Origin: Limanda limanda
Taxonomy: Eukaryota > Chordata > Actinopteri > Pleuronectiformes > Pleuronectidae
Assembly (NCBI RefSeq): GCF_963576545.1
Contig: NW_026870392.1
Coordinates: 248,001 to 312,000, forward strand
DNA: 64,000 nucleotides
Direction of reading: 5' to 3'
Part shown: one piece after another, positions 1 through 9,150 of the stretch
Numbering within the stretch: position 1 is the stretch's first letter
How the letters are laid out: each line of letters starts with the position of its first letter
Translations under genes and position numbers: made by a program
Notes under the pieces: model-generated
What the model saw: only the letters and a program-made list of their open reading frames with translations
Databases searched by the model: none
What the model was told of the DNA's origin: nothing

Positions 1-298
1 GCATCGATCGGTACCATCCTTGAGCTTCTCCGACTTTCGGAAGGGTTAGGGTTAGGGTTAGGGATGAAAGCACATAGGAGAAAGAGATATTCTTGAATAA
101 CTTTTTTTGTGAAGGTCGGAGAGACTTGCAAGTAGGCTCTACCCCCACTAAATGGGGTAGCGCGCATCGATCGGTACCATCTTTGAGCTTCTCCGACTTT
201 CGGAAGGGTTAGGGTTAGGGTTAGGGATGAAAGCACATAGGAGAAAGAGATATTCTTGAATAACTTTTTTTGTGAAGGTCGGAGAGACTTGCAAGTAG

Positions 299-326
299 GC
301 TCTACCCCCACTAAATGGGGTAGCGC
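299..326 (+). other. Imperfect hairpin in monomer A (representative)
   Basis: Arms CTACCCC (302-308) and GGGGTAG (317-323) are perfect reverse complements around an 8-nt loop. One mismatch and two further pairs (GC/GC) extend the stem to 299-326. It occurs in A monomers only; the corresponding B region has lost the pairing. Several private variants hit the right arm (GTGGTAG, GCGTAG, GAGTAG, TTGGGTAG, GGTAACG), so it is not strictly maintained. Extrusion in vivo is inference. Confidence 0.7.
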
Positions 327-341
327 GCATCGATCGGTACC
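323..341 (+). other. Cluster of overlapping 6-bp palindromes in monomer A (representative)
   Basis: GCGCGC (323-328), ATCGAT (329-334), CGATCG (331-336) and GGTACC (336-341) follow in 19 bp, giving four of the monomer's seven CpG. Digestion at GGTACC would give a 163/155-bp ladder, except in variants such as GGCACC, AGTACC and AGTTTC. The seven 134-bp monomers lack the GCGCGC, ATCGAT and CGATCG sites and most of the GGTACC site. Confidence 0.85.
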
Positions 342-368
342 ATCCTTGAGCTTCTCCGACTTTCGGAA

Positions 369-389
369 GGGTTAGGGTTAGGGTTAGGG
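369..389 (+). repeat. Embedded telomeric tract GGG(TTAGGG)3 (representative)
   Basis: Four GGG runs separated by TTA, the same layout as the minimal intramolecular vertebrate-type telomeric G-quadruplex. The tract sits at the same place in essentially every A monomer, always with the G-rich strand on +. I count about 928 TTAGGG units in the window: 287 A monomers with three, 32 with two, and three in the left edge fragment. Monomers with two TTAGGG have only three GGG runs. These are interstitial telomere-type repeats, not a chromosome end. Confidence 0.97.
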
Positions 390-409
390 ATGAAAGCACA
401 TAGGAGAAA

Positions 410-453
410 GAGATATTCTTGAATAACTTTTTTTGTGAAGGTCGGAGAGACTT
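410..453 (+). repeat. 44-bp block shared by A and B (representative, A copy)
   Basis: From GAGATATTC to GAGACTT the sequence is the same in A (here) and B (565-608), while the rest of the two monomers has diverged heavily. It contains the inverted repeat TATTC-TT-GAATA (414-425), a T7 run, and GTCGGAGA, which can pair with TCTCCGAC earlier in A. Every A/B switch in the array lies exactly at the right edge of this block. The identity could reflect selection for protein binding, repeated gene conversion, or creation of B by recombination at this segment. Confidence 0.9.
416..423 (+). promoter_or_regulatory. TTCTTGAA, heat-shock-element-like inverted pair (representative, tentative)
   Basis: TTCTTGAA fits the two-unit core nTTCnnGAAn recognised by heat-shock factor. 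It is inside the block shared by A and B, so it recurs about once per monomer. A third unit is not present: the preceding triplet is AGA instead of GAA. An 8-bp inverted pair is weak evidence, so this is a candidate only. Confidence 0.25.
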
Positions 454-608
454 GGAAAGTGGTTGCATCTGGACTAATTTGGGTCCTGCAGATCGATTGG
501 TACCATCCCCGAGCTTGTACGACCTTCGGAAGAGGTCGACCGACGAAATTCCCCCAAATCTGAGGAGATATTCTTGAATAACTTTTTTTGTGAAGGTCGG
601 AGAGACTT
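454..608 (+). repeat. Reference monomer B (155 bp)
   Basis: First complete copy of the minor monomer. It is homologous to A: the ACTAA.TTGGGT stretch, ATCGAT, the KpnI-type GGTACCATCC, GAGCTT, CGACCTTCGGAAG and the final 44 bp all align. Where A has its telomeric tract, B has about 30 bp of unrelated sequence starting with the palindrome GGTCGACC (534-541), so B lacks TTAGGG entirely. A 6-bp stem CGACCT/AGGTCG (520-525 with 533-538, 7-nt loop) overlaps that palindrome. This copy carries CTGCAG at 486-491 where most B copies have CTGCGG. The CTGCAG marker recurs in B monomers starting at 2389, 4324, 6096, 7868, 9803, 23281 and 29230. Confidence 0.95.
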
Positions 609-1417
609 GCAAGTAGGCTCTACCCCCACTAAATGGGGTAGCGCGCATCGATCGGTACCATCCTTGAGCTTCTCCGACTTTCGGAAGGGTTAGGGTTAGG
701 GTTAGGGATGAAAGCACATAGGAGAAAGAGATATTCTTGAATAACTTTTTTTGTGAAGGTCGGAGAGACTTGCAAGTAGGCTCTACCCCCACTAAATGGG
801 GTAGCGCGCATCGATCGGTACCATCCTTGAGCTTCTCCGACTTTCGGAAGGGTTAGGGTTAGGGTTAGGGATGAAAGCACATAGGAGAAAGAGATATTCT
901 TGAATAACTTTTTTTGTGAAGGTCGGAGAGACTTGGAAAGTGGTTGCATCTGGACTAATTTGGGTCCTGCGGATCGATTGGTACCATCCCCGAGCTTGTA
1001 CGACCTTCGGAAGAGGTCGACCGACGAAATTCCCCCAAATCTGAGGAGATATTCTTGAATAACTTTTTTTGTGAAGGTCGGAGAGACTTGCAAGTAGGCT
1101 CTACCCCCACTAAATGGGGTAGCGCGCATCGATCGGTACCATCCTTGAGCTTCTCCGACTTTCGGAAGGGTTAGGGTTAGGGTTAGGGATGAAAGCACAT
1201 AGGAGAAAGAGATATTCTTGAATAACTTTTTTTGTGAAGGTCGGAGAGACTTGCAAGTAGGCTCTACCCCCACTAAATGGGGTAGCGCGCATCGATCGGT
1301 ACCATCCTTGAGCTTCTCCCCGACTTTCGGAAGGGTTAGGGTTAGGGTTAGGGCTGAAAGCACATAGGAGAAAGAGATATTCTTGAATAACTTTTTTTGT
1401 GAAGGTCGGAGAGACTT

Positions 1418-1581
1418 GGAAAGTAGGCTCTACCCCCACTAAATGGGGTAGCGCGCATCGATCGGTACCATCCTTGAGCTTCTCCGACTTTCGGAAGGGT
1501 TAGGGTTAGGGTTAGGGATGAAAGCACATAGGAGAAAGAGATATTCTTGAATAACTTTTTTTGTGAAGGTCGGAGAGACTT
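1418..1581 (+). repeat. Chimeric B/A monomer Ah, copy 1 (164 bp)
   Basis: Begins GGAAAGT like B and then switches to AGGCTCTACCCCC like A within the first eight bases. It always follows the A' variant and precedes B. This looks like an A/B recombination junction fixed before the 1,772-bp HOR was amplified. Confidence 0.85.
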
Positions 1582-1736
1582 GGAAAGTGGTTGCATCTGG
1601 ACTAATTTGGGTCCTGCGGATCGATTGGTACAATCCCCGAGCTTGTACGACCTTCGGAAGAGGTCGACCGACGAAATTCCCCCAAATCTGAGGAGATATT
1701 CTTGAATAACTTTTTTTGTGAAGGTCGGAGAGACTT

Positions 1737-3834
1737 GCAAGTAGGCTCTACCCCCACTAAATGGGGTAGCGCGCATCGATCGGTACCATCCTTGAGCTTC
1801 TCCGACTTTCGGAAGGGTTAGGGTTAGGGTTAGGGATGAAAGCACATAGGAGAAAGAGATATTCTTGAATAACTTTTTTTGTGAAGGTCGGAGAGACTTG
1901 CAAGTAGGCTCTACCCCCACTAAATGGGGTAGCGCGCATCGATCGGTACCATCTTTGAGCTTCTCCGACTTTCGGAAGGGTTAGGGTTAGGGTTAGGGAT
2001 GAAAGCACATAGGAGAAAGAGATATTCTTGAATAACTTTTTTTGTGAAGGTCGGAGAGACTTGCAAGTAGGCTCTACCCCCACTAAATGGGGTAGCGCGC
2101 ATCGATCGGTACCATCCTTGAGCTTCTCCGACTTTCGGAAGGGTTAGGGTTAGGGTTAGGGATGAAAGCACATAGGAGAAAGAGATATTCTTGAATAACT
2201 TTTTTTGTGAAGGTCGGAGAGACTTGCAAGTAGGCTCTACCCCCACTAAATGGGGTAGCGCGCATCGATCGGTACCATCCTTGAGCTTCTCCGACTTTCG
2301 GAAGGGTTAGGGTTAGGGTTAGGGATGAAAGCACATAGGAGAAAGAGATATTCTTGAATAACTTTTTTTGTGAAGGTCGGAGAGACTTGGAAAGTGGTTG
2401 CATCTGGACTAATTTGGGTCCTGCAGATCGATTGGTACCATCCCCGAGCTTGTACGACCTTCGGAAGAGGTCGACCGACGAAATTCCCCCAAATCTGAGG
2501 AGATATTCTTGAATAACTTTTTTTGTGAAGGTCGGAGAGACTTGCAAGTAGGCTCTACCCCCACTAAATGGGGTAGCGCGCATCGATCGGTACCATCCTT
2601 GAGCTTCTCCGACTTTCGGAAGGGTTAGGGTTAGGGTTAGGGATGAAAGCACATAGGAGAAAGAGATATTCTTGAATAACTTTTTTTGTGAAGGTCGGAG
2701 AGACTTGCAAGTAGGCTCTACCCCCACTAAATGGGGTAGCGCGCATCGATCGGTACCATCCTTGAGCTTCTCCGACTTTCGGAAGGGTTAGGGTTAGGGT
2801 TAGGGATGAAAGCACATAGGAGAAAGAGATATTCTTGAATAACTTTTTTTGTGAAGGTCGGAGAGACTTGGAAAGTGGTTGCATCTGGACTAATTTGGGT
2901 CCTGCGGATCGATTGGTACCATCCCCGAGCTTGTACGACCTTCGGAAGAGGTCGACCGACGAAATTCCCCCAAATCTGAGGAGATATTCTTGAATAACTT
3001 TTTTTGTGAAGGTCGGAGAGACTTGCAAGTAGGCTCTACCCCCACTAAATGGGGTAGCGCGCATCGATCGGTACCATCCTTGAGCTTCTCCGACTTTCGG
3101 AAGGGTTAGGGTTAGGGTTAGGGATGAAAGCACATAGGAGAAAGAGATATTCTTGAATAACTTTTTTTGTGAAGGTCGGAGAGACTTGCAAGTAGGCTCT
3201 ACCCCCACTAAATGGGGTAGCGCGCATCGATCGGTACCATCCTTGAGCTTCTCCGACTTTCGGAAGGGTTAGGGTTAGGGTTAGGGATGAAAGCACATAG
3301 GAGAAAGAGATATTCTTGAATAACTTTTTTTGTGAAGGTCGGAGAGACTTGCAAGTAGGCTCTACCCCCACTAAATGGGGTAGCGCGCATCGATCGGTAC
3401 CATCCTTGAGCTTCTCTTCGACTTTCGGAAGGGTTAGGGTTAGGGTTAGGGCTGAAAGCACATAGGAGAAAGAGATATTCTTGAATAACTTTTTTTGTGA
3501 AGGTCGGAGAGACTTGGAAAGTAGGCTCTACCCCCACTAAATGGGGTAGCGCGCATCGATCGGTACCATCCTTGAGCTTCTCCGACTTTCGGAAGGGTTA
3601 GGGTTAGGGTTAGGGATGAAAGCACATAGGAGAAAGAGATATTCTTGAATAACTTTTTTTGTGAAGGTCGGAGAGACTTGGAAAGTGGTTGCATCTGGAC
3701 TAATTTGGGTCCTGCGGATCGATTGGTACAATCCCCGAGCTTGTACGACCTTCGGAAGAGGTCGACCGACGAAATTCCCCCAAATCTGAGGAGATATTCT
3801 TGAATAACTTTTTTTGTGAAGGTCGGAGAGACTT
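1737..3834 (+). repeat. Region I HOR turn 2 (2,098 bp, 10 A + 3 B)
   Basis: Order is AAAA B AA B AA A' Ah B, with B at 2389, 2870 and 3680. It is the 1,772-bp unit with one extra A in each of two A runs (326 bp more). Its A' (3351-3515) reads CTCTTCGAC where the other turns read CTCCCCGAC. Both are 2 bp longer than the normal CTCCGAC. Confidence 0.93.
3516..3679 (+). repeat. Chimeric B/A monomer Ah, copy 2
   Basis: Same GGAAAGTAGG junction, in HOR turn 2. Confidence 0.85.
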
Positions 3835-5606
3835 GCAAGTAGGCTCTACCCCCACTAAATGGGGTAGCGCGCATCGATCGGTACCATCCTTGAGCTTCTC
3901 CGACTTTCGGAAGGGTTAGGGTTAGGGTTAGGGATGAAAGCACATAGGAGAAAGAGATATTCTTGAATAACTTTTTTTGTGAAGGTCGGAGAGACTTGCA
4001 AGTAGGCTCTACCCCCACTAAATGGGGTAGCGCGCATCGATCGGTACCATCTTTGAGCTTCTCCGACTTTCGGAAGGGTTAGGGTTAGGGTTAGGGATGA
4101 AAGCACATAGGAGAAAGAGATATTCTTGAATAACTTTTTTTGTGAAGGTCGGAGAGACTTGCAAGTAGGCTCTACCCCCACTAAATGGGGTAGCGCGCAT
4201 CGATCGGTACCATCCTTGAGCTTCTCCGACTTTCGGAAGGGTTAGGGTTAGGGTTAGGGATGAAAGCACATAGGAGAAAGAGATATTCTTGAATAACTTT
4301 TTTTGTGAAGGTCGGAGAGACTTGGAAAGTGGTTGCATCTGGACTAATTTGGGTCCTGCAGATCGATTGGTACCATCCCCGAGCTTGTACGACCTTCGGA
4401 AGAGGTCGACCGACGAAATTCCCCCAAATCTGAGGAGATATTCTTGAATAACTTTTTTTGTGAAGGTCGGAGAGACTTGCAAGTAGGCTCTACCCCCACT
4501 AAATGGGGTAGCGCGCATCGATCGGTACCATCCTTGAGCTTCTCCGACTTTCGGAAGGGTTAGGGTTAGGGTTAGGGATGAAAGCACATAGGAGAAAGAG
4601 ATATTCTTGAATAACTTTTTTTGTGAAGGTCGGAGAGACTTGCAAGTAGGCTCTACCCCCACTAAATGGGGTAGCGCGCATCGATCGGTACCATCCTTGA
4701 GCTTCTCCGACTTTCGGAAGGGTTAGGGTTAGGGTTAGGGATGAAAGCACATAGGAGAAAGAGATATTCTTGAATAACTTTTTTTGTGAAGGTCGGAGAG
4801 ACTTGGAAAGTGGTTGCATCTGGACTAATTTGGGTCCTGCGGATCGATTGGTACCATCCCCGAGCTTGTACGACCTTCGGAAGAGGTCGACCGACGAAAT
4901 TCCCCCAAATCTGAGGAGATATTCTTGAATAACTTTTTTTGTGAAGGTCGGAGAGACTTGCAAGTAGGCTCTACCCCCACTAAATGGGGTAGCGCGCATC
5001 GATCAGTACCATCCTTGAGCTTCTCCGACTTTCGGAAGGGTTAGGGTTAGGGTTAGGGATGAAAGCACATAGGAGAAAGAGATATTCTTGAATAACTTTT
5101 TTTGTGAAGGTCGGAGAGACTTGCAAGTAGGCTCTACCCCCACTAAATGGGGTAGCGCGCATCGATCGGTACCATCCTTGAGCTTCTCCCCGACTTTCGG
5201 AAGGGTTAGGGTTAGGGTTAGGGCTGAAAGCACATAGGAGAAAGAGATATTCTTGAATAACTTTTTTTGTGAAGGTCGGAGAGACTTGGAAAGTAGGCTC
5301 TACCCCCACTAAATGGGGTAGCGCGCATCGATCGGTACCATCCTTGAGCTTCTCCGACTTTCGGAAGGGTTAGGGTTAGGGTTAGGGATGAAAGCACATA
5401 GGAGAAAGAGATATTCTTGAATAACTTTTTTTGTGAAGGTCGGAGAGACTTGGAAAGTGGTTGCATCTGGACTAATTTGGGTCCTGCGGATCGATTGGTA
5501 CAATCCCCGAGCTTGTACGACCTTCGGAAGAGGTCGACCGACGAAATTCCCCCAAATCTGAGGAGATATTCTTGAATAACTTTTTTTGTGAAGGTCGGAG
5601 AGACTT
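3835..5606 (+). repeat. Region I HOR turn 3 (1,772 bp, 8 A + 3 B)
   Basis: Order is AAA B AA B A A' Ah B; B at 4324, 4805 and 5452. The monomer at 4960 carries GATCAGTACC, a change shared by turns 3, 4 and 5 but not 1 or 2. Confidence 0.95.
5288..5451 (+). repeat. Chimeric B/A monomer Ah, copy 3
   Basis: Same GGAAAGTAGG junction, in HOR turn 3. Confidence 0.85.
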
Positions 5607-7378
5607 GCAAGTAGGCTCTACCCCCACTAAATGGGGTAGCGCGCATCGATCGGTACCATCCTTGAGCTTCTCCGACTTTCGGAAGGGTTAGGGTTAGGGT
5701 TAGGGATGAAAGCACATAGGAGAAAGAGATATTCTTGAATAACTTTTTTTGTGAAGGTCGGAGAGACTTGCAAGTAGGCTCTACCCCCACTAAATGGGGT
5801 AGCGCGCATCGATCGGTACCATCTTTGAGCTTCTCCGACTTTCGGAAGGGTTAGGGTTAGGGTTAGGGATGAAAGCACATAGGAGAAAGAGATATTCTTG
5901 AATAACTTTTTTTGTGAAGGTCGGAGAGACTTGCAAGTAGGCTCTACCCCCACTAAATGGGGTAGCGCGCATCGATCGGTACCATCCTTGAGCTTCTCCG
6001 ACTTTCGGAAGGGTTAGGGTTAGGGTTAGGGATGAAAGCACATAGGAGAAAGAGATATTCTTGAATAACTTTTTTTGTGAAGGTCGGAGAGACTTGGAAA
6101 GTGGTTGCATCTGGACTAATTTGGGTCCTGCAGATCGATTGGTACCATCCCCGAGCTTGTACGACCTTCGGAAGAGGTCGACCGACGAAATTCCCCCAAA
6201 TCTGAGGAGATATTCTTGAATAACTTTTTTTGTGAAGGTCGGAGAGACTTGCAAGTAGGCTCTACCCCCACTAAATGGGGTAGCGCGCATCGATCGGTAC
6301 CATCCTTGAGCTTCTCCGACTTTCGGAAGGGTTAGGGTTAGGGTTAGGGATGAAAGCACATAGGAGAAAGAGATATTCTTGAATAACTTTTTTTGTGAAG
6401 GTCGGAGAGACTTGCAAGTAGGCTCTACCCCCACTAAATTGGGTAGCGCGCATCGATCGGTACCATCCTTGAGCTTCTCCGACTTTCGGAAGGGTTAGGG
6501 TTAGGGTTAGGGATGAAAGCACATAGGAGAAAGAGATATTCTTGAATAACTTTTTTTGTGAAGGTCGGAGAGACTTGGAAAGTGGTTGCATCTGGACTAA
6601 TTTGGGTCCTGCGGATCGATTGGTACCATCCCCGAGCTTGTACGACCTTCGGAAGAGGTCGACCGACGAAATTCCCCCAAATCTGAGGAGATATTCTTGA
6701 ATAACTTTTTTTGTGAAGGTCGGAGAGACTTGCAAGTAGGCTCTACCCCCACTAAATGGGGTAGCGCGCATCGATCAGTACCATCCTTGAGCTTCTCCGA
6801 CTTTCGGAAGGGTTAGGGTTAGGGTTAGGGATGAAAGCACATAGGAGAAAGAGATATTCTTGAATAACTTTTTTTGTGAAGGTCGGAGAGACTTGCAAGT
6901 AGGCTCTACCCCCACTAAATGGGGTAGCGCGCATCGATCGGTACCATCCTTGAGCTTCTCCCCGACTTTCGGAAGGGTTAGGGTTAGGGTTAGGGCTGAA
7001 AGCACATAGGAGAAAGAGATATTCTTGAATAACTTTTTTTGTGAAGGTCGGAGAGACTTGGAAAGTAGGCTCTACCCCCACTAAATGGGGTAGCGCGCAT
7101 CGATCGGTACCATCCTTGAGCTTCTCCGACTTTCGGAAGGGTTAGGGTTAGGGTTAGGGATGAAAGCACATAGGAGAAAGAGATATTCTTGAATAACTTT
7201 TTTTGTGAAGGTCGGAGAGACTTGGAAAGTGGTTGCATCTGGACTAATTTGGGTCCTGCGGATCGATTGGTACAATCCCCGAGCTTGTACGACCTTCGGA
7301 AGAGGTCGACCGACGAAATTCCCCCAAATCTGAGGAGATATTCTTGAATAACTTTTTTTGTGAAGGTCGGAGAGACTT
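5607..7378 (+). repeat. Region I HOR turn 4 (1,772 bp)
   Basis: Same order as turn 3; B at 6096, 6577 and 7224. It adds AAATTGGGTAG at about 6437-6447, shared only with turn 5, so turns 4 and 5 are the youngest pair in region I. Confidence 0.95.
7060..7223 (+). repeat. Chimeric B/A monomer Ah, copy 4
   Basis: Same GGAAAGTAGG junction, in HOR turn 4. Confidence 0.85.
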
Positions 7379-9150
7379 GCAAGTAGGCTCTACCCCCACT
7401 AAATGGGGTAGCGCGCATCGATCGGTACCATCCTTGAGCTTCTCCGACTTTCGGAAGGGTTAGGGTTAGGGTTAGGGATGAAAGCACATAGGAGAAAGAG
7501 ATATTCTTGAATAACTTTTTTTGTGAAGGTCGGAGAGACTTGCAAGTAGGCTCTACCCCCACTAAATGGGGTAGCGCGCATCGATCGGTACCATCTTTGA
7601 GCTTCTCCGACTTTCGGAAGGGTTAGGGTTAGGGTTAGGGATGAAAGCACATAGGAGAAAGAGATATTCTTGAATAACTTTTTTTGTGAAGGTCGGAGAG
7701 ACTTGCAAGTAGGCTCTACCCCCACTAAATGGGGTAGCGCGCATCGATCGGTACCATCCTTGAGCTTCTCCGACTTTCGGAAGGGTTAGGGTTAGGGTTA
7801 GGGATGAAAGCACATAGGAGAAAGAGATATTCTTGAATAACTTTTTTTGTGAAGGTCGGAGAGACTTGGAAAGTGGTTGCATCTGGACTAATTTGGGTCC
7901 TGCAGATCGATTGGTACCATCCCCGAGCTTGTACGACCTTCGGAAGAGGTCGACCGACGAAATTCCCCCAAATCTGAGGAGATATTCTTGAATAACTTTT
8001 TTTGTGAAGGTCGGAGAGACTTGCAAGTAGGCTCTACCCCCACTAAATGGGGTAGCGCGCATCGATCGGTACCATCCTTGAGCTTCTCCGACTTTCGGAA
8101 GGGTTAGGGTTAGGGTTAGGGATGAAAGCACATAGGAGAAAGAGATATTCTTGAATAACTTTTTTTGTGAAGGTCGGAGAGACTTGCAAGTAGGCTCTAC
8201 CCCCACTAAATTGGGTAGCGCGCATCGATCGGTACCATCCTTGAGCTTCTCCGACTTTCGGAAGGGTTAGGGTTAGGGTTAGGGATGAAAGCACATAGGA
8301 GAAAGAGATATTCTTGAATAACTTTTTTTGTGAAGGTCGGAGAGACTTGGAAAGTGGTTGCATCTGGACTAATTTGGGTCCTGCGGATCGATTGGTACCA
8401 TCCCCGAGCTTGTACGACCTTCGGAAGAGGTCGACCGACGAAATTCCCCCAAATCTGAGGAGATATTCTTGAATAACTTTTTTTGTGAAGGTCGGAGAGA
8501 CTTGCAAGTAGGCTCTACCCCCACTAAATGGGGTAGCGCGCATCGATCAGTACCATCCTTGAGCTTCTCCGACTTTCGGAAGGGTTAGGGTTAGGGTTAG
8601 GGATGAAAGCACATAGGAGAAAGAGATATTCTTGAATAACTTTTTTTGTGAAGGTCGGAGAGACTTGCAAGTAGGCTCTACCCCCACTAAATGGGGTAGC
8701 GCGCATCGATCGGTACCATCCTTGAGCTTCTCCCCGACTTTCGGAAGGGTTAGGGTTAGGGTTAGGGCTGAAAGCACATAGGAGAAAGAGATATTCTTGA
8801 ATAACTTTTTTTGTGAAGGTCGGAGAGACTTGGAAAGTAGGCTCTACCCCCACTAAATGGGGTAGCGCGCATCGATCGGTACCATCCTTGAGCTTCTCCG
8901 ACTTTCGGAAGGGTTAGGGTTAGGGTTAGGGATGAAAGCACATAGGAGAAAGAGATATTCTTGAATAACTTTTTTTGTGAAGGTCGGAGAGACTTGGAAA
9001 GTGGTTGCATCTGGACTAATTTGGGTCCTGCGGATCGATTGGTACAATCCCCGAGCTTGTACGACCTTCGGAAGAGGTCGACCGACGAAATTCCCCCAAA
9101 TCTGAGGAGATATTCTTGAATAACGTTTTTTGTGAAGGTCGGAGAGACTT
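7379..9150 (+). repeat. Region I HOR turn 5 (1,772 bp)
   Basis: Same order as turn 4; B at 7868, 8349 and 8996. It shares AAATTGGG with turn 4. The last B reads AACGTTTTTTG (about 9122) where the consensus has a T7 run, a private change. Confidence 0.95.
8832..8995 (+). repeat. Chimeric B/A monomer Ah, copy 5
   Basis: Same GGAAAGTAGG junction, in HOR turn 5. None occurs to the right of this position. Confidence 0.85.

Larger units (their letters stand above)
353..448 (+). other. Inverted repeat bracketing the telomeric tract (representative)
   Basis: TCTCCGAC at 353-360 and GTCGGAGA at 441-448 are perfect 8-bp reverse complements, 80 bp apart, and the TTAGGG tract lies inside. Two more pairs follow after one mismatch. 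The left arm also takes part in a local stem, CTT-(CT)-CCGA with TCGG-AAG (351-369). Functional meaning is unknown. Confidence 0.6.
291..453 (+). repeat. Reference monomer A (163 bp)
   Basis: A consensus-like copy of the major monomer. In order it holds a GC-rich imperfect hairpin (299-326), a run of overlapping palindromes (323-341), a short bulged stem (351-369), a GGG(TTAGGG)3 tract (369-389), a purine-rich stretch, and the 44-bp block shared with B (410-453) including a T7 run. By hand count it has 47 G against 30 C on this strand, and seven CpG (observed/expected about 0.8), so it is not CpG-depleted. At 163 bp it lies in the range typical of eukaryotic satellites that wrap about one nucleosome (family knowledge; positioning here is inference). 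Confidence 0.97.
1..1736 (+). repeat. Region I HOR turn 1 (1,772-bp type, first 36 bp outside window)
   Basis: Monomer order is A(partial) A A B A A B A A' Ah B, with B starting at 454, 935 and 1582. The second A (128-290) has CCATCTTTG instead of CCATCCTTG, the first B has CTGCAG, A' (1253-1417) carries a CC insertion (CTCCCCGAC) and GGGCTG, and Ah (1418-1581) is a B/A chimera. It lacks the GATCAGTACC and AAATTGGG markers seen in later turns. Confidence 0.93.

Noticed and set aside
369..389. Functional chromosome end (telomere)
   Set aside because: Each tract has only two or three TTAGGG units and is followed by satellite sequence; no long pure TTAGGG run occurs.
428..434. T7 run as an RNA polymerase III terminator
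   Set aside because: No A/B-box promoter or small RNA structure was recognised upstream. A T run in every monomer is better seen as part of the satellite consensus.
454..608. CENP-B box in monomer B (TTCGGAAGAGGTCGAC region)
   Set aside because: It matches TTCG and the internal A of the consensus, but the CGGG part reads TCGA, three mismatches at essential positions. Monomer A fits worse.
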